50,608 nt of DNA, from the NCBI GenBank assembly GCA_038200435.1, contig JBBPXY010000056.1:1-50608 (forward strand), given 5' to 3'. Source of the DNA: JBBPXY01 sp038200435. GTDB taxonomy: Bacteria > Actinomycetota > Thermoleophilia > Solirubrobacterales > Solirubrobacteraceae. A program made the position numbers and the translations under genes. Below are positions 31,538 through 40,133 of this stretch, in pieces (the stretch's first letter is position 1; every line of letters begins with the position of its first letter). The notes under the pieces are model-generated. The model was given only the letters and a program-made list of their open reading frames with translations, was not told where the DNA came from and did no database searches.

Positions 31538-33964
31538 CTACACATCGAGATTCACCACGGAGCGTGCATTGGACTCGATGAAGTCGCGGCGCGGCTCGAC
31601 CTGGTCGCCCATGAGCATCGAGAACACTCGGTCGGCGGCCGTGGCGTCCTCGAGGGTGACCTGGGCCAGCGTGCGCGACGCCGGATCCATCGTCGTCTCG
31701 CGGAGCTGATCGGGGTTCATCTCGCCGAGCCCCTTGAAGCGGGAGAAGTCGACGCCCTTCTGGGCGACGGCCATGACGCGCGGCCGCAGGTCCTCGAACG
31801 AGACCGCCTCGTCGCGGGTTTCGCCCAGCTTCATGGAATACGGCGCGTGCCCCACCAGGGCCGCGAGCTGCTCGTGGACGTCGCGGAGATGGCGGTACTC
31901 CACCGAGTCCAGCAGCGCCAAAGGGATGCGCAGGAGACGGGCGAGACCGCTGCGCGTCTCCACGACACGGACCTGCAGCACGTCAGTGCTCTGATCCTTG
32001 ATCTCCGTCGTGTAGGGCGTGCCGTCCTCGTCGGCCTCGGCCAGTAGGCGCACGAGCTCGTCGCGGCCTGCGACGTGAGCGGCGAGCACCCCGGAGGAGT
32101 CGAGAAACGTGACGATGTCCTGTCCGTGCTCGGCCCGCAGCGCTGAGGACCAGCCTTCGTATTGCTTGAGCAGCCGGGTGTACTTCTTCCAGCGGGTCTC
32201 GGTGAACTTGAGCGGCGTGTTGTAACGGTCGAAGATCTCGAACTTCTCGAGCTTGTCCCCGAGCACGATCTCCTCGAGGTCGCCTTCCTTCTCGATGTAG
32301 CGGTCTTGCCGGCCTTGCTTGATCCGGTAGAGCGGAGGCTTCGCGATGTAGACGTAGCCCGCCTCGATCAGCGGCTGCATCTCACGGAAGAGCAGCGTCA
32401 GCGCCAGCGTGCGGATGTGGGCTCCGTCGACGTCGGCGTCGGTCATCAGGACGACCTTGTGGTACCGGGCACGTTCGATATCGAACTCCTCGCGCACCCC
32501 GGTGCCGATCGCGGTGATCAGCGCCTGGATCTCCGTGTTGGCAAGCACCTTGTCGATGCGGCTCTTCTCGACGTTGAGGATCTTCCCGCGCAGGGGGAGG
32601 ATGGCCTGGGTGGAGCGGTCGCGGGCGCTCACGGCCGAACCGCCGGCGGAGTCGCCCTCGACCACGAAGAGCTCGGCCAGCGACGGATCTTTCACGGAGC
32701 AGTCGGCGAGCTTGCCGGGAAGTGTCGAGTTCTCAAGCGCGGACTTGCGGCGCGTGAGGTCGCGGGCCTTGCGCGCCGCCGAACGGGCCTGTGCGGCCTG
32801 CACCGCCTTGAGGATGATCGCCTTCGCCTCGGAGGGGTTCTCCTCGAGGAACTCAGCGAGGCGCGCGTTGACGATGGACGCGACGAAACCCTGCATGCCA
32901 GGGTTGCCGAGCTTGGTCTTCGTCTGGCCCTCGAACTGGGGGTCAGCGAGCTTGGCGGAGATGACCGCGGTGAGGCCCTCGCGCACGTCCTCGCCGCTCA
33001 GGTTCTCGTCCTTCTCCTTGAGCAGCCCCTTGTCGCGCGCGTACTTGTTCAGCGTGCCGGTTAGGGCGCCGCGGAAGCCGGATAGGTGGGAGCCACCCTC
33101 GTGCGTGTTGATGTTGTTCGCGAAGGAGAAGATCGACTCCTGGTAGGAGGAGTTCCACTGCATGGCGACCTCGACCGCGCCCTCGCCGCTCTCGCCTTCG
33201 AAGAAGACGATCTTCTTCTGGATCGGGTCCTTGTTCTCGTTGAGATAGGCGACGAAGTCCTCGATGCCTCCCTCGTAGCGGAACTCGGCCCGGCGGCCTT
33301 CCCCGCGGTTGTCCTCGAAGGTGATCTTGAGTCCACGCGTGAGGAACGCCGTCTCACGGAGCCGCTGCTCGAGGACATCGAACTCGAACTCGAGGGACTC
33401 GAAGATGTCGAGGTCGGGGAGGAACGTGATCGCGGTGCCCGTGCTCTTGGTGGGCGCGCCCTTCTGCAGCTGGTTCTGCGGCGCGCCGCGCGCGTATTCT
33501 TGGTTCCAGGAGTGCCCGTCGCGGCGCACCTCGACCCAGAGGTGCTCGGAGAGAGCGTTGACGACGGAGACGCCAACGCCGTGCAAACCGCCCGAGACCT
33601 TGTAGCCGCCGCCGTCTCCGAACTTGCCGCCGGCGTGCAGGACGGTGAGCACGACCTCGATTGCCGGCTTGCCTTCCTTCTTCATGGTCGCGACAGGGAT
33701 GCCGCGACCGTCATCGACAACAGTCACCGAGTTGTCGGGATGGATGGTCACGGAAACCTCGCTGCAGTGACCGGCGAGGGCCTCGTCGACGGAGTTGTCG
33801 ACCACCTCGTAAACGAGGTGGTGAAGGCCACGGACACCCGTCGAACCGATGTACATACCGGGCCGCTTGCGTACCGCCTCGAGACCTTCGAGGACCGTTA
33901 TGTCCTGGGCGTCGTAGCCCGCATCCTTGCGTGGCTTGTCTTTGCCGCCGTTATCCGTGGCCAA
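31538..33964 (-). CDS. gyrB: DNA gyrase subunit B
   Basis: An 808-residue GyrB. The GHKL ATPase domain shows K-R-P-G-M-Y-I-G-S-T-G, V-D-N-S-V-D-E-A and D-D-G-R-G-I-P-V. The TOPRIM domain carries E-G-D-S-A-G-G-S-A and D-A-D-V-D-G-A-H-I. It is longer than many (about 640-680 residues) because of an insertion between TOPRIM and the C-terminus (around residues 540-680), a feature of some Gram-negative enzymes. The TTG at 33964 is preferred: GGAGG lies 4 nt upstream and it begins A-T-D-N-G-G-K; GTG at 34009 would add 15 residues. A 180-nt gap from dciA allows its own promoter. Confidence 0.97.
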   Translation of the reverse strand: MATDNGGKDKPRKDAGYDAQDITVLEGLEAVRKRPGMYIGSTGVRGLHHLVYEVVDNSVDEALAGHCSEVSVTIHPDNSVTVVDDGRGIPVATMKKEGKPAIEVVLTVLHAGGKFGDGGGYKVSGGLHGVGVSVVNALSEHLWVEVRRDGHSWNQEYARGAPQNQLQKGAPTKSTGTAITFLPDLDIFESLEFEFDVLEQRLRETAFLTRGLKITFEDNRGEGRRAEFRYEGGIEDFVAYLNENKDPIQKKIVFFEGESGEGAVEVAMQWNSSYQESIFSFANNINTHEGGSHLSGFRGALTGTLNKYARDKGLLKEKDENLSGEDVREGLTAVISAKLADPQFEGQTKTKLGNPGMQGFVASIVNARLAEFLEENPSEAKAIILKAVQAAQARSAARKARDLTRRKSALENSTLPGKLADCSVKDPSLAELFVVEGDSAGGSAVSARDRSTQAILPLRGKILNVEKSRIDKVLANTEIQALITAIGTGVREEFDIERARYHKVVLMTDADVDGAHIRTLALTLLFREMQPLIEAGYVYIAKPPLYRIKQGRQDRYIEKEGDLEEIVLGDKLEKFEIFDRYNTPLKFTETRWKKYTRLLKQYEGWSSALRAEHGQDIVTFLDSSGVLAAHVAGRDELVRLLAEADEDGTPYTTEIKDQSTDVLQVRVVETRSGLARLLRIPLALLDSVEYRHLRDVHEQLAALVGHAPYSMKLGETRDEAVSFEDLRPRVMAVAQKGVDFSRFKGLGEMNPDQLRETTMDPASRTLAQVTLEDATAADRVFSMLMGDQVEPRRDFIESNARSVVNLDV

Positions 33965-34009
33965 AGCCCCTCCGATGACGTGGGAACGCCCCGACCGCAT
34001 GCGTCTCAC

Positions 34010-34144
34010 AGCGTGCCGGGGCGGGGTGCTTAAGTAGACATAAGGATAGCAGGAGAGGGTGTCTCAAGGGCTGCGCAGACAGTACGGAAAGTCCTGCAAT
34101 TGAGCGCTTTTGGTGACGGCGTGCGGAGAGATTGGGAGGAGGTG
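34010..34144 (-). promoter_or_regulatory. gyrB upstream region
   Basis: The gap between dciA and gyrB holds AT-richer sequence on the minus strand with TATCCT (34048-34043) and TTGAGA (34067-34062), a possible but poorly spaced (13 nt) promoter. A CTTAAG palindrome lies near 34029. Gyrase genes are often supercoiling-controlled; nothing here proves it. Confidence 0.3.
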
Positions 34145-34453
34145 TCATCGAGGACCTCGCACGGGCGCCGCCCGGCAGCGCAGGCGAGTGACGACAGTGC
34201 CGCTCATCGACGCGTTCAAACGCTCCATGAGCACGGGCGACATGAGGTCGAGCTCGTGCGCCCAGACCGCGGAGGAACACGTCACGGTGACCACCCCGCC
34301 ACGCTCCGCGGCGGGGTGCGCTTCGGCGGCGATGAGCTCTCCAACTGCCTCGGGCCACGCCCGCTGGATCATTGCCAGCGGCGTGGCCGGGACGAGCTCA
34401 TCGGCCAGCGCGGTGACGGCCGACCCGACTGGTCGCGGTGCGCGACGCCTCAC
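34145..34453 (-). CDS. dciA: DciA/DUF721 family protein
   Basis: A 102-residue DUF721 protein. The core W-P-E-A-V-G-E-L-I-A-A-E-A-H-P then G-V-V-T-V-T-C-S-S-A-V-W-A-H-E-L-D-L-M (about 33-70) is the KH-like fold found in DciA, the ancestral loader/operator of the replicative helicase DnaB in bacteria lacking DnaC/DnaI. The N-terminal tail is short. GTG at 34453 overlaps recF by 4 nt, the usual actinobacterial location between recF and gyrB. Confidence 0.9.
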   Translation of the reverse strand: MRRRAPRPVGSAVTALADELVPATPLAMIQRAWPEAVGELIAAEAHPAAERGGVVTVTCSSAVWAHELDLMSPVLMERLNASMSGTVVTRLRCRAAPVRGPR

Positions 34454-35577
34454 GCGGCAGCCTCGAGCGCAGGCACATCACCGGAAGCCACCGGCACCAC
34501 CGCACCGTCTCTCACCGCGATGTGCGTGACACCGACTCTTCCGCCCGACGGGAGGTCGGCGGGGTCCGCCGTGGTAATCACGCTCTGGCCGCCGGCAACG
34601 AGCAGGTCGACGAGCATCGCGCGGCGATCAGGATCGAGCTCGCTCAGAACATCGTCGAGCAGCATCAACGGCGGCGCGTCGCGGGTCGAGGCGATGGCTG
34701 CGCGCTCGGCGAGCAGCAGCGCAAGCACCGCGAGCCGCTGCTGGCCCTGGGACCCATAGGCGCGCAGTTCGCGACCGGCGCGGCGCAAGACCAGGTCGTC
34801 CCGGTGCGGGCCGTGTGAAGTGAACCCGCGGGTGAGATCGAGCTCTACCCGCTCGGCGAGCTCCGAAGCCAGCTCGCTCGCGTCGGTGGCGTGCGAGCGC
34901 GGCCGGTAGCCCAGCTCCGGCTCACCGTCGAGGCCGAGGTCGCCGGCGCTGGCGGCAAACCGCGAGGAGAGCTCCTCAACCGTGGCAGCGCGATCGGCCA
35001 TGAGCGCGATGCCGTGGCGGGCCAGCTCTGCGTCCCAGGCACCGAGCGAGTCTCGGGAGGCCGCGCCTGAGCGGATGCGACCAAGCAGCGCGTTGCGCTG
35101 CGCCAGAGCACGGGCATAGCGGCGGCGGTTGGCCACGCGGGCCGGCCAGAGGGCGGCGACGACCTGGTCGAGGTGAGCACGCCGGACCTGCGGCGTGCCC
35201 TTGACGAGCTCCAGGCGATCAGGGAGGAACACCGCCACCAAAGGGCGCTCGGGCGCATCCTGCAGACGCTCAACCCCGACGCCGTCCACGTTCATCTTCT
35301 TCGCATCGCCGGGTGAGAAGCCGACGCTCAACTCGTGCGGCCCGGTCGCGCTCTGGGCCGAGACCTCCACCCGCGCGACACTCTCGCCGAAGCGCACCAG
35401 CTCGCGTTCGTTCGACGTGCGGCAGGAGCGCCCGACGCATCCGAAGTAGAGCGCCTCGAGCAGGTTGGTCTTGCCCGCCCCGTTGGGGCCGCTCAACACC
35501 GTCAGCCGCTCGCCGAGCGTCAGGGTCGCCGCGGCGTAGGAGCGGAAACCGCGAACGCTCAGGTGCGTGACCCGCAC
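34450..35577 (-). CDS. recF: DNA replication and repair protein RecF
   Basis: A 375-residue SMC-like ATPase that helps load RecA at gaps. Walker A S-G-P-N-G-A-G-K-T-N-L-L (30-41), the R-T-S-N-E-R-E-L-V-R-F segment, the signature region Y-G-S-Q-G-Q-Q-R-L-A and Walker B P-L-M-L-L-D-D-V-L-S-E-L-D (near 318-331) are all present. The start is the GTG at 35577, 7 nt after dnaN. Confidence 0.97.
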   Translation of the reverse strand: MRVTHLSVRGFRSYAAATLTLGERLTVLSGPNGAGKTNLLEALYFGCVGRSCRTSNERELVRFGESVARVEVSAQSATGPHELSVGFSPGDAKKMNVDGVGVERLQDAPERPLVAVFLPDRLELVKGTPQVRRAHLDQVVAALWPARVANRRRYARALAQRNALLGRIRSGAASRDSLGAWDAELARHGIALMADRAATVEELSSRFAASAGDLGLDGEPELGYRPRSHATDASELASELAERVELDLTRGFTSHGPHRDDLVLRRAGRELRAYGSQGQQRLAVLALLLAERAAIASTRDAPPLMLLDDVLSELDPDRRAMLVDLLVAGGQSVITTADPADLPSGGRVGVTHIAVRDGAVVPVASGDVPALEAAA

Positions 35578-35584
35578 CTCGAGA

Positions 35585-36694
35585 TCAGACGTTCAGCCGG
35601 ATCGGCATGATCAGGTACTGGAAGCCGCTGCCGTCAGCCGCGCGAATCAGGCCCGGCCGTAGAGGGCTGATGAGCGCGAGCGTGACGTCGCCCGACTCGA
35701 CGCTCTCCAGGCCGTCGCGCAGGAAGTCGGGGTTGAACCCGATCTCGAGTGGTTCGCCCTCGAAGCGGACCGGCATCGATTCACGCGCCTCGCCGACGTC
35801 AGGCGTCTGCGCCGACACGGTCAGCTCGCCCGGAGCGAACGCGAGCCGCAGCGGCGCGTTCTTCTGCGCGAGCAGGCTGATGCGGCGCACCACATCGGTC
35901 AGCTCCGCGCCGGCGATGGTCAGCTCGTGCTCATAGGCGTCGGGGAGGAGCTGCCGGTAGTTGGGGAACTGCCCGTCGATCAACCGCGAGGAGAGCACCA
36001 CACGGCCGAGCTCGAAGACGACCTGGTTCTGGCGAACGCCCACAGTGAGCTGGTCGCCCTCGCGGCCTTGTGCGATACGGGCCAGCTCCTGCAGCGCGCG
36101 CGCCGGCACGTTGGCCTCGAAGGCGCCGTCGAGCGGCGCCTCGAGCGCGGTCTCCTTGATGCTCAGCCGATAGGAATCGGTGGCGACCATCCGGAGCTCC
36201 TTCTCCGAGGCCGACACGAGGATCCCGGTGAGCACCGGCCGTGTCTCGTCCCGCGAGGCAGAGCGAGCCACCTTCTGGACTGTGGCGACGAAGGCCTCCG
36301 CGGGTACCGAGACGACAGCATCCCCACCCGGCTCGGGCAGCGGGGGGAAGTCCTCGGCCCGCAGAGTGCGGATGTGGAAGGTCGCACCGCCGGAGACGAG
36401 CTCGATGTCCTGCTCGGAGGTGCGCAGCTCGAGGGTCACCTTGGAGGCGGGAAGCGCACGCACCACGTCGACGAGGAGGCGGGCAGGAAGGACCACCGTC
36501 CCCTCGCGCTCGACCTCGGCGGCGAGCGGGAGCCGCAGACCGACCTCCATGTCGGTCGCGCGCAGCTCCGCGCCGGCGGAGGTGGCTGCGAGCTCGACTC
36601 CGGACAGAGCCTGAATCGCACTACGGGTGGAGGCGACACGACTTACCGTCTGAAGCTGAGCGAACAGCTCGTCGCGGGGGACAGAGATCTTCAT
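35585..36694 (-). CDS. dnaN: DNA polymerase III sliding clamp (beta subunit)
   Basis: A 369-residue beta clamp with three repeated domains, starting M-K-I-S-V-P-R-D-E-L at ATG 36694. Recognisable are F-x-I-R-T-L-R-A-E-D-F-P-P-L-P (near 105-118), D-S-Y-R-L-S-I-K-E near 175, F-P-N-Y-R-Q-L-L-P near 230 and the C-terminal Y-L-I-M-P-I-R-L hydrophobic-cleft strand. It tethers polymerase and binds many clamp-interacting proteins. The spacer to dnaA is 117 nt. Confidence 0.98.
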   Translation of the reverse strand: MKISVPRDELFAQLQTVSRVASTRSAIQALSGVELAATSAGAELRATDMEVGLRLPLAAEVEREGTVVLPARLLVDVVRALPASKVTLELRTSEQDIELVSGGATFHIRTLRAEDFPPLPEPGGDAVVSVPAEAFVATVQKVARSASRDETRPVLTGILVSASEKELRMVATDSYRLSIKETALEAPLDGAFEANVPARALQELARIAQGREGDQLTVGVRQNQVVFELGRVVLSSRLIDGQFPNYRQLLPDAYEHELTIAGAELTDVVRRISLLAQKNAPLRLAFAPGELTVSAQTPDVGEARESMPVRFEGEPLEIGFNPDFLRDGLESVESGDVTLALISPLRPGLIRAADGSGFQYLIMPIRLNV

Positions 36695-36811
36695 GAGAAA
36701 GGAATTACGGAAGAAGTCATAAGAAGGAGGCAAGTGTTGGTGGAGCGGCGATACCGGCGCAGAATGCGGGTTATCTGCTCACAAAGGAAGATGGAGGTGT
36801 CGGCAAGTGTG
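36695..36811 (-). other. dnaA-dnaN intergenic spacer
   Basis: A 117-nt spacer of lower GC than the genes. In Streptomyces and Mycobacterium the origin lies here, but this spacer is short and shows no TTGTCCACA/TTATCCACA-like DnaA boxes; the nearest string, TTATCTGCTCACA, does not fit. A plus-strand AAGAAGGAGG with nearby GTG opens only a frame antisense to dnaA, which I do not accept as a gene. Confidence 0.5.
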
Positions 36812-38170
36812 TCAGTCGAGACGGTCGCCATGGGGCTCCTGGAGACGCTGGGTGATGGAGTTGACGATGGAGTAGGCCTCGCGGTCGGCGCCGATCCGTT
36901 CGGCAGTGCGCTTACAGGCGTGAATCACGGTTGTGTGGTTGCGGCCGCCGAACTCGCGTCCGATGGCCGGCAGGGTCTGGTCGGTCAGCTCGCGCGCGAG
37001 GTACATGGCGACCTGGCGAGGCCAGGCCAGGCGCTGGGACCGGCGCGCGGAAAGGAGCTCTTCGAGCGAGATCGAGAAGGCCTCGCAGGTGGCTCTTTGC
37101 ACCTCGTGCACTGAGCGGCTCGGCCGGCGGCGGGCCGCGGGGTAGAGGGTGTCGAGGACTTCGCGGGCGAGCGCCGCGTCGATCGATCGCCGGGTCAGGG
37201 AGTGGTAGGCGACGACGCGGACCAGCGCTCCCTCCAGAGCACGCACGTTCGCAGTGATGCGCTCGGCGATGACTTCGAGTGCTTGAGGGTCCGCCAGCGT
37301 TATCCTGTCGTGTTGCACGCGTTTACGGAGTATCGCCAGGCGAGTCGCCATGTCGGGGGGGTGGATGTCGGTGACCAACCCGGACTCGAAGCGCTCGCGC
37401 AGGCGGTCCTCGAGCGCGGCGAGGTCGCGTGGCGGCCGGTCGGATGTGAGCACCAACTGGCTACCCGACTCGTAGAGCGCGTTGAAGGTGTGGAAGAACT
37501 CCTCTTCGGTGCGCGCCTTGCTCTGAAGGAACTGGATGTCGTCTATCAGCAGGACGTCGCTCGCGCGGTAGCTCGCCTTGAACTGATCGGTGCTGCCGGA
37601 CTGCAAGGAGTGGACGAAGTGGTTCGTGAAGCTCTCGACCGTGGCGTAGCGGACGCTCAACGAGGCGTCGTGGGCGGTCACGTAGTTGCCGATCGCGTGC
37701 AGGAGGTGTGTCTTGCCCAGTCCGGGCGCGCCGTAGATGAACAGCGGGTTGTAGGCCTGACCGGGCATCTCGGCGATGGCGAGTGCGGCCGCGTGCGCCA
37801 TGCGATTGGTGTCGCCGATGACGAACTGCTCGAACCCGTACTTCGGATTGAGGGTGGGCATCGGCTCGGGCTTGCTCCACGACGGTGTCCGGGCAGCTCT
37901 CGGTGCAGGGGGAGCCTCGGTAGCCGGCACGATGCTGGTCGTCACCTCCGGGCCGAGCTCCGCGGCGACGCAGCTCTGAAGCACGCGCGCGAAGCGATCG
38001 GACACCCAGGAGCGGATCTCGTCGGGTGCGGTGAGGAGAAGTACGTCGCCCTCGCGGCCTCGGAGCTCAAGAGGTGCCAACCAGAGTGCGTAGGTGCTCT
38101 CGCCGACCGCCCGCCGGAGCTGGTCCTGGACGTTGGTCCAGAGTGCGGGCAGCGGGCGTGGGTCGGGCAC
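36812..38170 (-). CDS. dnaA: Chromosomal replication initiator protein DnaA
   Basis: A 452-residue DnaA. Domain I (L-W-T-N-V-Q-D-Q-L-R, about 9-80) is followed by a short Pro/Ala linker and the AAA+ domain with Walker A G-A-P-G-L-G-K-T-H-L-L (147-157) and Walker B V-L-L-I-D-D-I-Q-F. Domain IV carries the DnaA-box signature G-R-E-F-G-G-R-N-H-T-T-V-I-H-A. The GTG at 38170 is chosen: GGAGG lies nine bases upstream and the length suits the family; longer frames to 38359 lack conserved residues. It diverges from rpmH across 267 nt. Confidence 0.97.
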   Translation of the reverse strand: MPDPRPLPALWTNVQDQLRRAVGESTYALWLAPLELRGREGDVLLLTAPDEIRSWVSDRFARVLQSCVAAELGPEVTTSIVPATEAPPAPRAARTPSWSKPEPMPTLNPKYGFEQFVIGDTNRMAHAAALAIAEMPGQAYNPLFIYGAPGLGKTHLLHAIGNYVTAHDASLSVRYATVESFTNHFVHSLQSGSTDQFKASYRASDVLLIDDIQFLQSKARTEEEFFHTFNALYESGSQLVLTSDRPPRDLAALEDRLRERFESGLVTDIHPPDMATRLAILRKRVQHDRITLADPQALEVIAERITANVRALEGALVRVVAYHSLTRRSIDAALAREVLDTLYPAARRRPSRSVHEVQRATCEAFSISLEELLSARRSQRLAWPRQVAMYLARELTDQTLPAIGREFGGRNHTTVIHACKRTAERIGADREAYSIVNSITQRLQEPHGDRLD

Positions 38171-38249
38171 AGGCAGGGGCCTCCGGGCCCGGGCTCGGGC
38201 ACTCTGGCAAGTCTTGGCGAGGAGCGGCCGCAAGGCGCCGCGCGGCGCG

Positions 38250-38255
38250 AATATA
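38250..38255 (-). promoter_or_regulatory. Candidate dnaA -10 element
   Basis: TATATT on the minus strand is the only good -10 hexamer upstream of dnaA. It would give a leader of about 70 nt to the GTG at 38170. No convincing -35 is found 16-18 nt upstream (TCCGAG). Confidence 0.35.
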
Positions 38256-38365
38256 GCGGTGATCCCGGGCGCCTCGGAGCCTTCAGCGGAAGGCAGCTCG
38301 CAAATCGCGGGGAAAAGCGCAAAACCCGGTTCTTCGGGCCCTGTTGGCGCGGTGTGCACGGCGTG

Positions 38366-38391
38366 TTGACAGAGCCCTTCGGCGCTACACT
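38366..38391 (+). promoter_or_regulatory. Candidate rpmH promoter
   Basis: A perfect -35 TTGACA (38366-38371) is followed 14 nt later by TACACT (38386-38391), a good -10 with a shorter spacer than usual. It lies about 45 nt upstream of the rpmH start and would drive the rpmH-rnpA-yidD-yidC-jag unit. Confidence 0.4.
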
Positions 38392-38437
38392 TGCCGCCCG
38401 CTGTGGTAGTTGCCGCGCGGTCGTTCTAGGACTCCTT

Positions 38438-38572
38438 GTGAAGCGCACTTACCAGCCCAAGAAGCGCAAGCGCGCGCGCACCCACGGCTTTCGAGCCCGG
38501 ATGCAGACGCGTGCCGGGCGTGCGGTGCTCAAGCGCCGGCGCACGAAGGGCCGCAAGCGCCTCACGGTCTAG
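38438..38572 (+). CDS. rpmH: Ribosomal protein bL34
   Basis: A 44-residue very basic protein that reads V-K-R-T-Y-Q-P-K-K-R-K-R and ends R-R-T-K-G-R-K-R-L-T-V, the complete bL34 pattern, including R-T-H-G-F-R-A-R-M. GTG at 38438 with AGGA about eight bases upstream. It is the first gene of the rightward set, and its TAG overlaps the rnpA GTG by one base. Confidence 0.97.
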   Translation: MKRTYQPKKRKRARTHGFRARMQTRAGRAVLKRRRTKGRKRLTV

Positions 38573-38955
38573 TGACCTCCTCGCCGCGGCCGCCCCGCCG
38601 CGGCCGGCTCTCGCGCAGTGCCGAGTTCGAGCGCGCTTACCGCCAGGGAAGGTCGCACGGGAACCGCTTTCTCGTGCTCTACGCGTTCCCCCGCGGCGAC
38701 GAGGAGCCGGCACGGCTGGGGCTATCGGTCTCGCGCAAGGTCGGCGGTGCGGTGGATCGCAACCGCGTCAAGAGGCTCGTGAGGGAATCGTTCCAGTCGC
38801 ACGTGTCCGACCTCCGCGCTGGCTACGACTTCGTCGTGGTGGCCCGCCCCGACGCGCGCGAGCTGGCTGAACGGAGCGGATTGGCCGGCATCGGAGAAGC
38901 GCTCGGAGAGCTCCTCGCGCGTGCGAGCGCTCGCGAGGAGGAGCACGCGGCGTGA
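38572..38955 (+). CDS. rnpA: Ribonuclease P protein component
   Basis: A 127-residue RnpA, the protein cofactor that helps RNase P RNA bind pre-tRNA leaders. Family residues: L-S-R-S-A-E-F-E-R-A-Y-R-Q-G (14-27), G-L-S-V-S-R-K-V-G-G-A-V-D-R-N-R-V-K-R (near 55-73), R-E-S-F and Y-D-F-V-V-V-A-R. The GTG at 38572 shares a base with the rpmH stop, so the pair is coupled. It overlaps yidD by 4 nt. Confidence 0.96.
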   Translation: MTSSPRPPRRGRLSRSAEFERAYRQGRSHGNRFLVLYAFPRGDEEPARLGLSVSRKVGGAVDRNRVKRLVRESFQSHVSDLRAGYDFVVVARPDARELAERSGLAGIGEALGELLARASAREEEHAA

Positions 38956-39194
38956 GGGTGCTGCATGCCGTGATCCGCGGCTATCAGCGCTTCGTGTCGC
39001 CGGCGCTGCCGCAGCGGTGCCGTTACGAGCCGAGCTGCTCGGCCTATGCGTCCCGGGCACTGGGGGACTACGGCATACTGCGAGGCTCAATTCTCGCCGC
39101 GTGGCGACTGTTGCGTTGTAACCCTTGGAGCCATGGAGGCTTCGATCCGGTGCACTCGCAGGCCTTGTTCACGCGCCGACCGTCCGTGCGGTAG
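38952..39194 (+). CDS. yidD: Membrane protein insertion efficiency factor YidD
   Basis: An 80-residue YidD. It has the amphipathic N-terminus V-I-R-G-Y-Q-R-F-V-S-P, the C-R-Y-E-P-S-C-S-A-Y-A motif (23-33) and R-C-N-P-W-S-H-G-G-F-D-P-V (55-67). It assists YidC-dependent insertion at the inner face of the membrane. GTG at 38952 overlaps rnpA (GTGA). Cys residues are all conserved. Confidence 0.97.
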   Translation: MRVLHAVIRGYQRFVSPALPQRCRYEPSCSAYASRALGDYGILRGSILAAWRLLRCNPWSHGGFDPVHSQALFTRRPSVR

Positions 39195-39197
39195 CCC

Positions 39198-40133
39198 GTG
39201 ACCCCCGTCCTCGCCAGCAACCCGATCGCCGATGTCCTCTCGCCGCTGATCAAGGCGTTCGAGTGGATTCTGCTGCGCTTCCACGACCTGGGTGCCGGCT
39301 GGGGTCTGTCGATCATCCTGCTCACGGTCGTCATCCGCGCGACTCTCATCCCTCTGACGCTGCGCCAGTTCCGCTCGATGCAGGGCCTGCAGCGGATGCA
39401 ACCCGAGATGAAGGCGCTGCAGGCGAAGTACAAGGACGACAAGCAGCGGCTCAACCAGGAGATGATGAAGTTCTACCGGGAGAACAAGGTCAACCCGTTC
39501 GGGTCGTGTCTCCCGCTGCTGTTCCAGATGCCGGTCTTCATCTCGCTGTTCTACATGCTGCGCCAGGACCTGCGCTTCGACATCTGCCAGGACGTGCAGC
39601 GCGGCGCCGGGATCCTCGCTCGAGGCGGCAAGACGGTGCCCTGTGGGCCGGGTGCCGACCATGGTTTTCTGGGTATCCCCGACTTGACGAACAAGGCGAC
39701 GGGCACCATCCTGATCGTCCTCATCGTCATGTACGTCGGGTCGCAGGTCGCCTCGACCCTGCTCATGTCGGTCACCACCGACAAGAAGCAGCGCAACCTC
39801 ATGCTGCTGCTTCCTTTGGTGTTCGTGTCGTTCATCCTGTCCTTCCCCGCCGGCCTGATCGTCTACTGGATCACCACCAACTGCTGGACCATCGTGCAGC
39901 AGTACATCGTGAAGAAGCGCGTAGGGCCGATGAAGGCGCCGGAGCCCGCGACGAAGAGCTCCAGCGCGGATGACGAGGGCGGTGGAGGCCTCAGGAAGAT
40001 GCTTTCGGGTGGCGCCGTCGCCGCTGTGGCGAGTCCGGCCGCCAAGCCGGCCACGAACGGCGGAGCGCCGAAGGGTGGTTCCCCCCCGCCCCCGCCGCGC
40101 AAGAAGAAGAAGCGCTCCGGGCGCCGGCGCTGA
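39198..40133 (+). CDS. yidC: Membrane protein insertase YidC/Oxa1
   Basis: A 311-residue Oxa1-type insertase without the large periplasmic domain of Gram-negative enzymes. The first helix (about 34-52) is followed by the hydrophilic hairpin (R-Q-F-R-S-M-Q-G-L-Q-R-M-Q, then Y-K-D-D-K-Q-R-L-N-Q-E-M-M) and N-P-F-G-S-C-L-P-L-L-F-Q-M-P-V-F. Three more helices end at I-V-Y-W-I-T-T-N-C-W-T. A Gly/Ala/Pro linker and very basic C-terminal tail (K-K-K-K-R-S-G-R-R-R) can bind ribosomes. GTG at 39198, 3 nt after yidD; it shares one base with jag. Confidence 0.96.
   Translation: MTPVLASNPIADVLSPLIKAFEWILLRFHDLGAGWGLSIILLTVVIRATLIPLTLRQFRSMQGLQRMQPEMKALQAKYKDDKQRLNQEMMKFYRENKVNPFGSCLPLLFQMPVFISLFYMLRQDLRFDICQDVQRGAGILARGGKTVPCGPGADHGFLGIPDLTNKATGTILIVLIVMYVGSQVASTLLMSVTTDKKQRNLMLLLPLVFVSFILSFPAGLIVYWITTNCWTIVQQYIVKKRVGPMKAPEPATKSSSADDEGGGGLRKMLSGGAVAAVASPAAKPATNGGAPKGGSPPPPPRKKKKRSGRRR

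Larger units (their letters stand above)
38171..38437. other. Divergent dnaA-rpmH region, possible origin site
   Basis: Genes to the left run leftward and genes to the right run rightward from this 267-nt gap, as expected next to a replication origin. It holds a dnaA promoter candidate, an rpmH promoter candidate and a modest AT-richer patch (38295-38325). I see no cluster of DnaA boxes, so the origin may be elsewhere or use divergent boxes. Confidence 0.4.

Noticed and set aside
36768..36780. TTATCTGCTCACA as a DnaA box
   Set aside because: It has an insertion relative to TTATCCACA and no companions.
36733..36790. Plus-strand AAGAAGGAGG followed by GTG in the dnaA-dnaN spacer as a gene start
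   Set aside because: The frame runs antisense through dnaA and encodes nothing recognisable.
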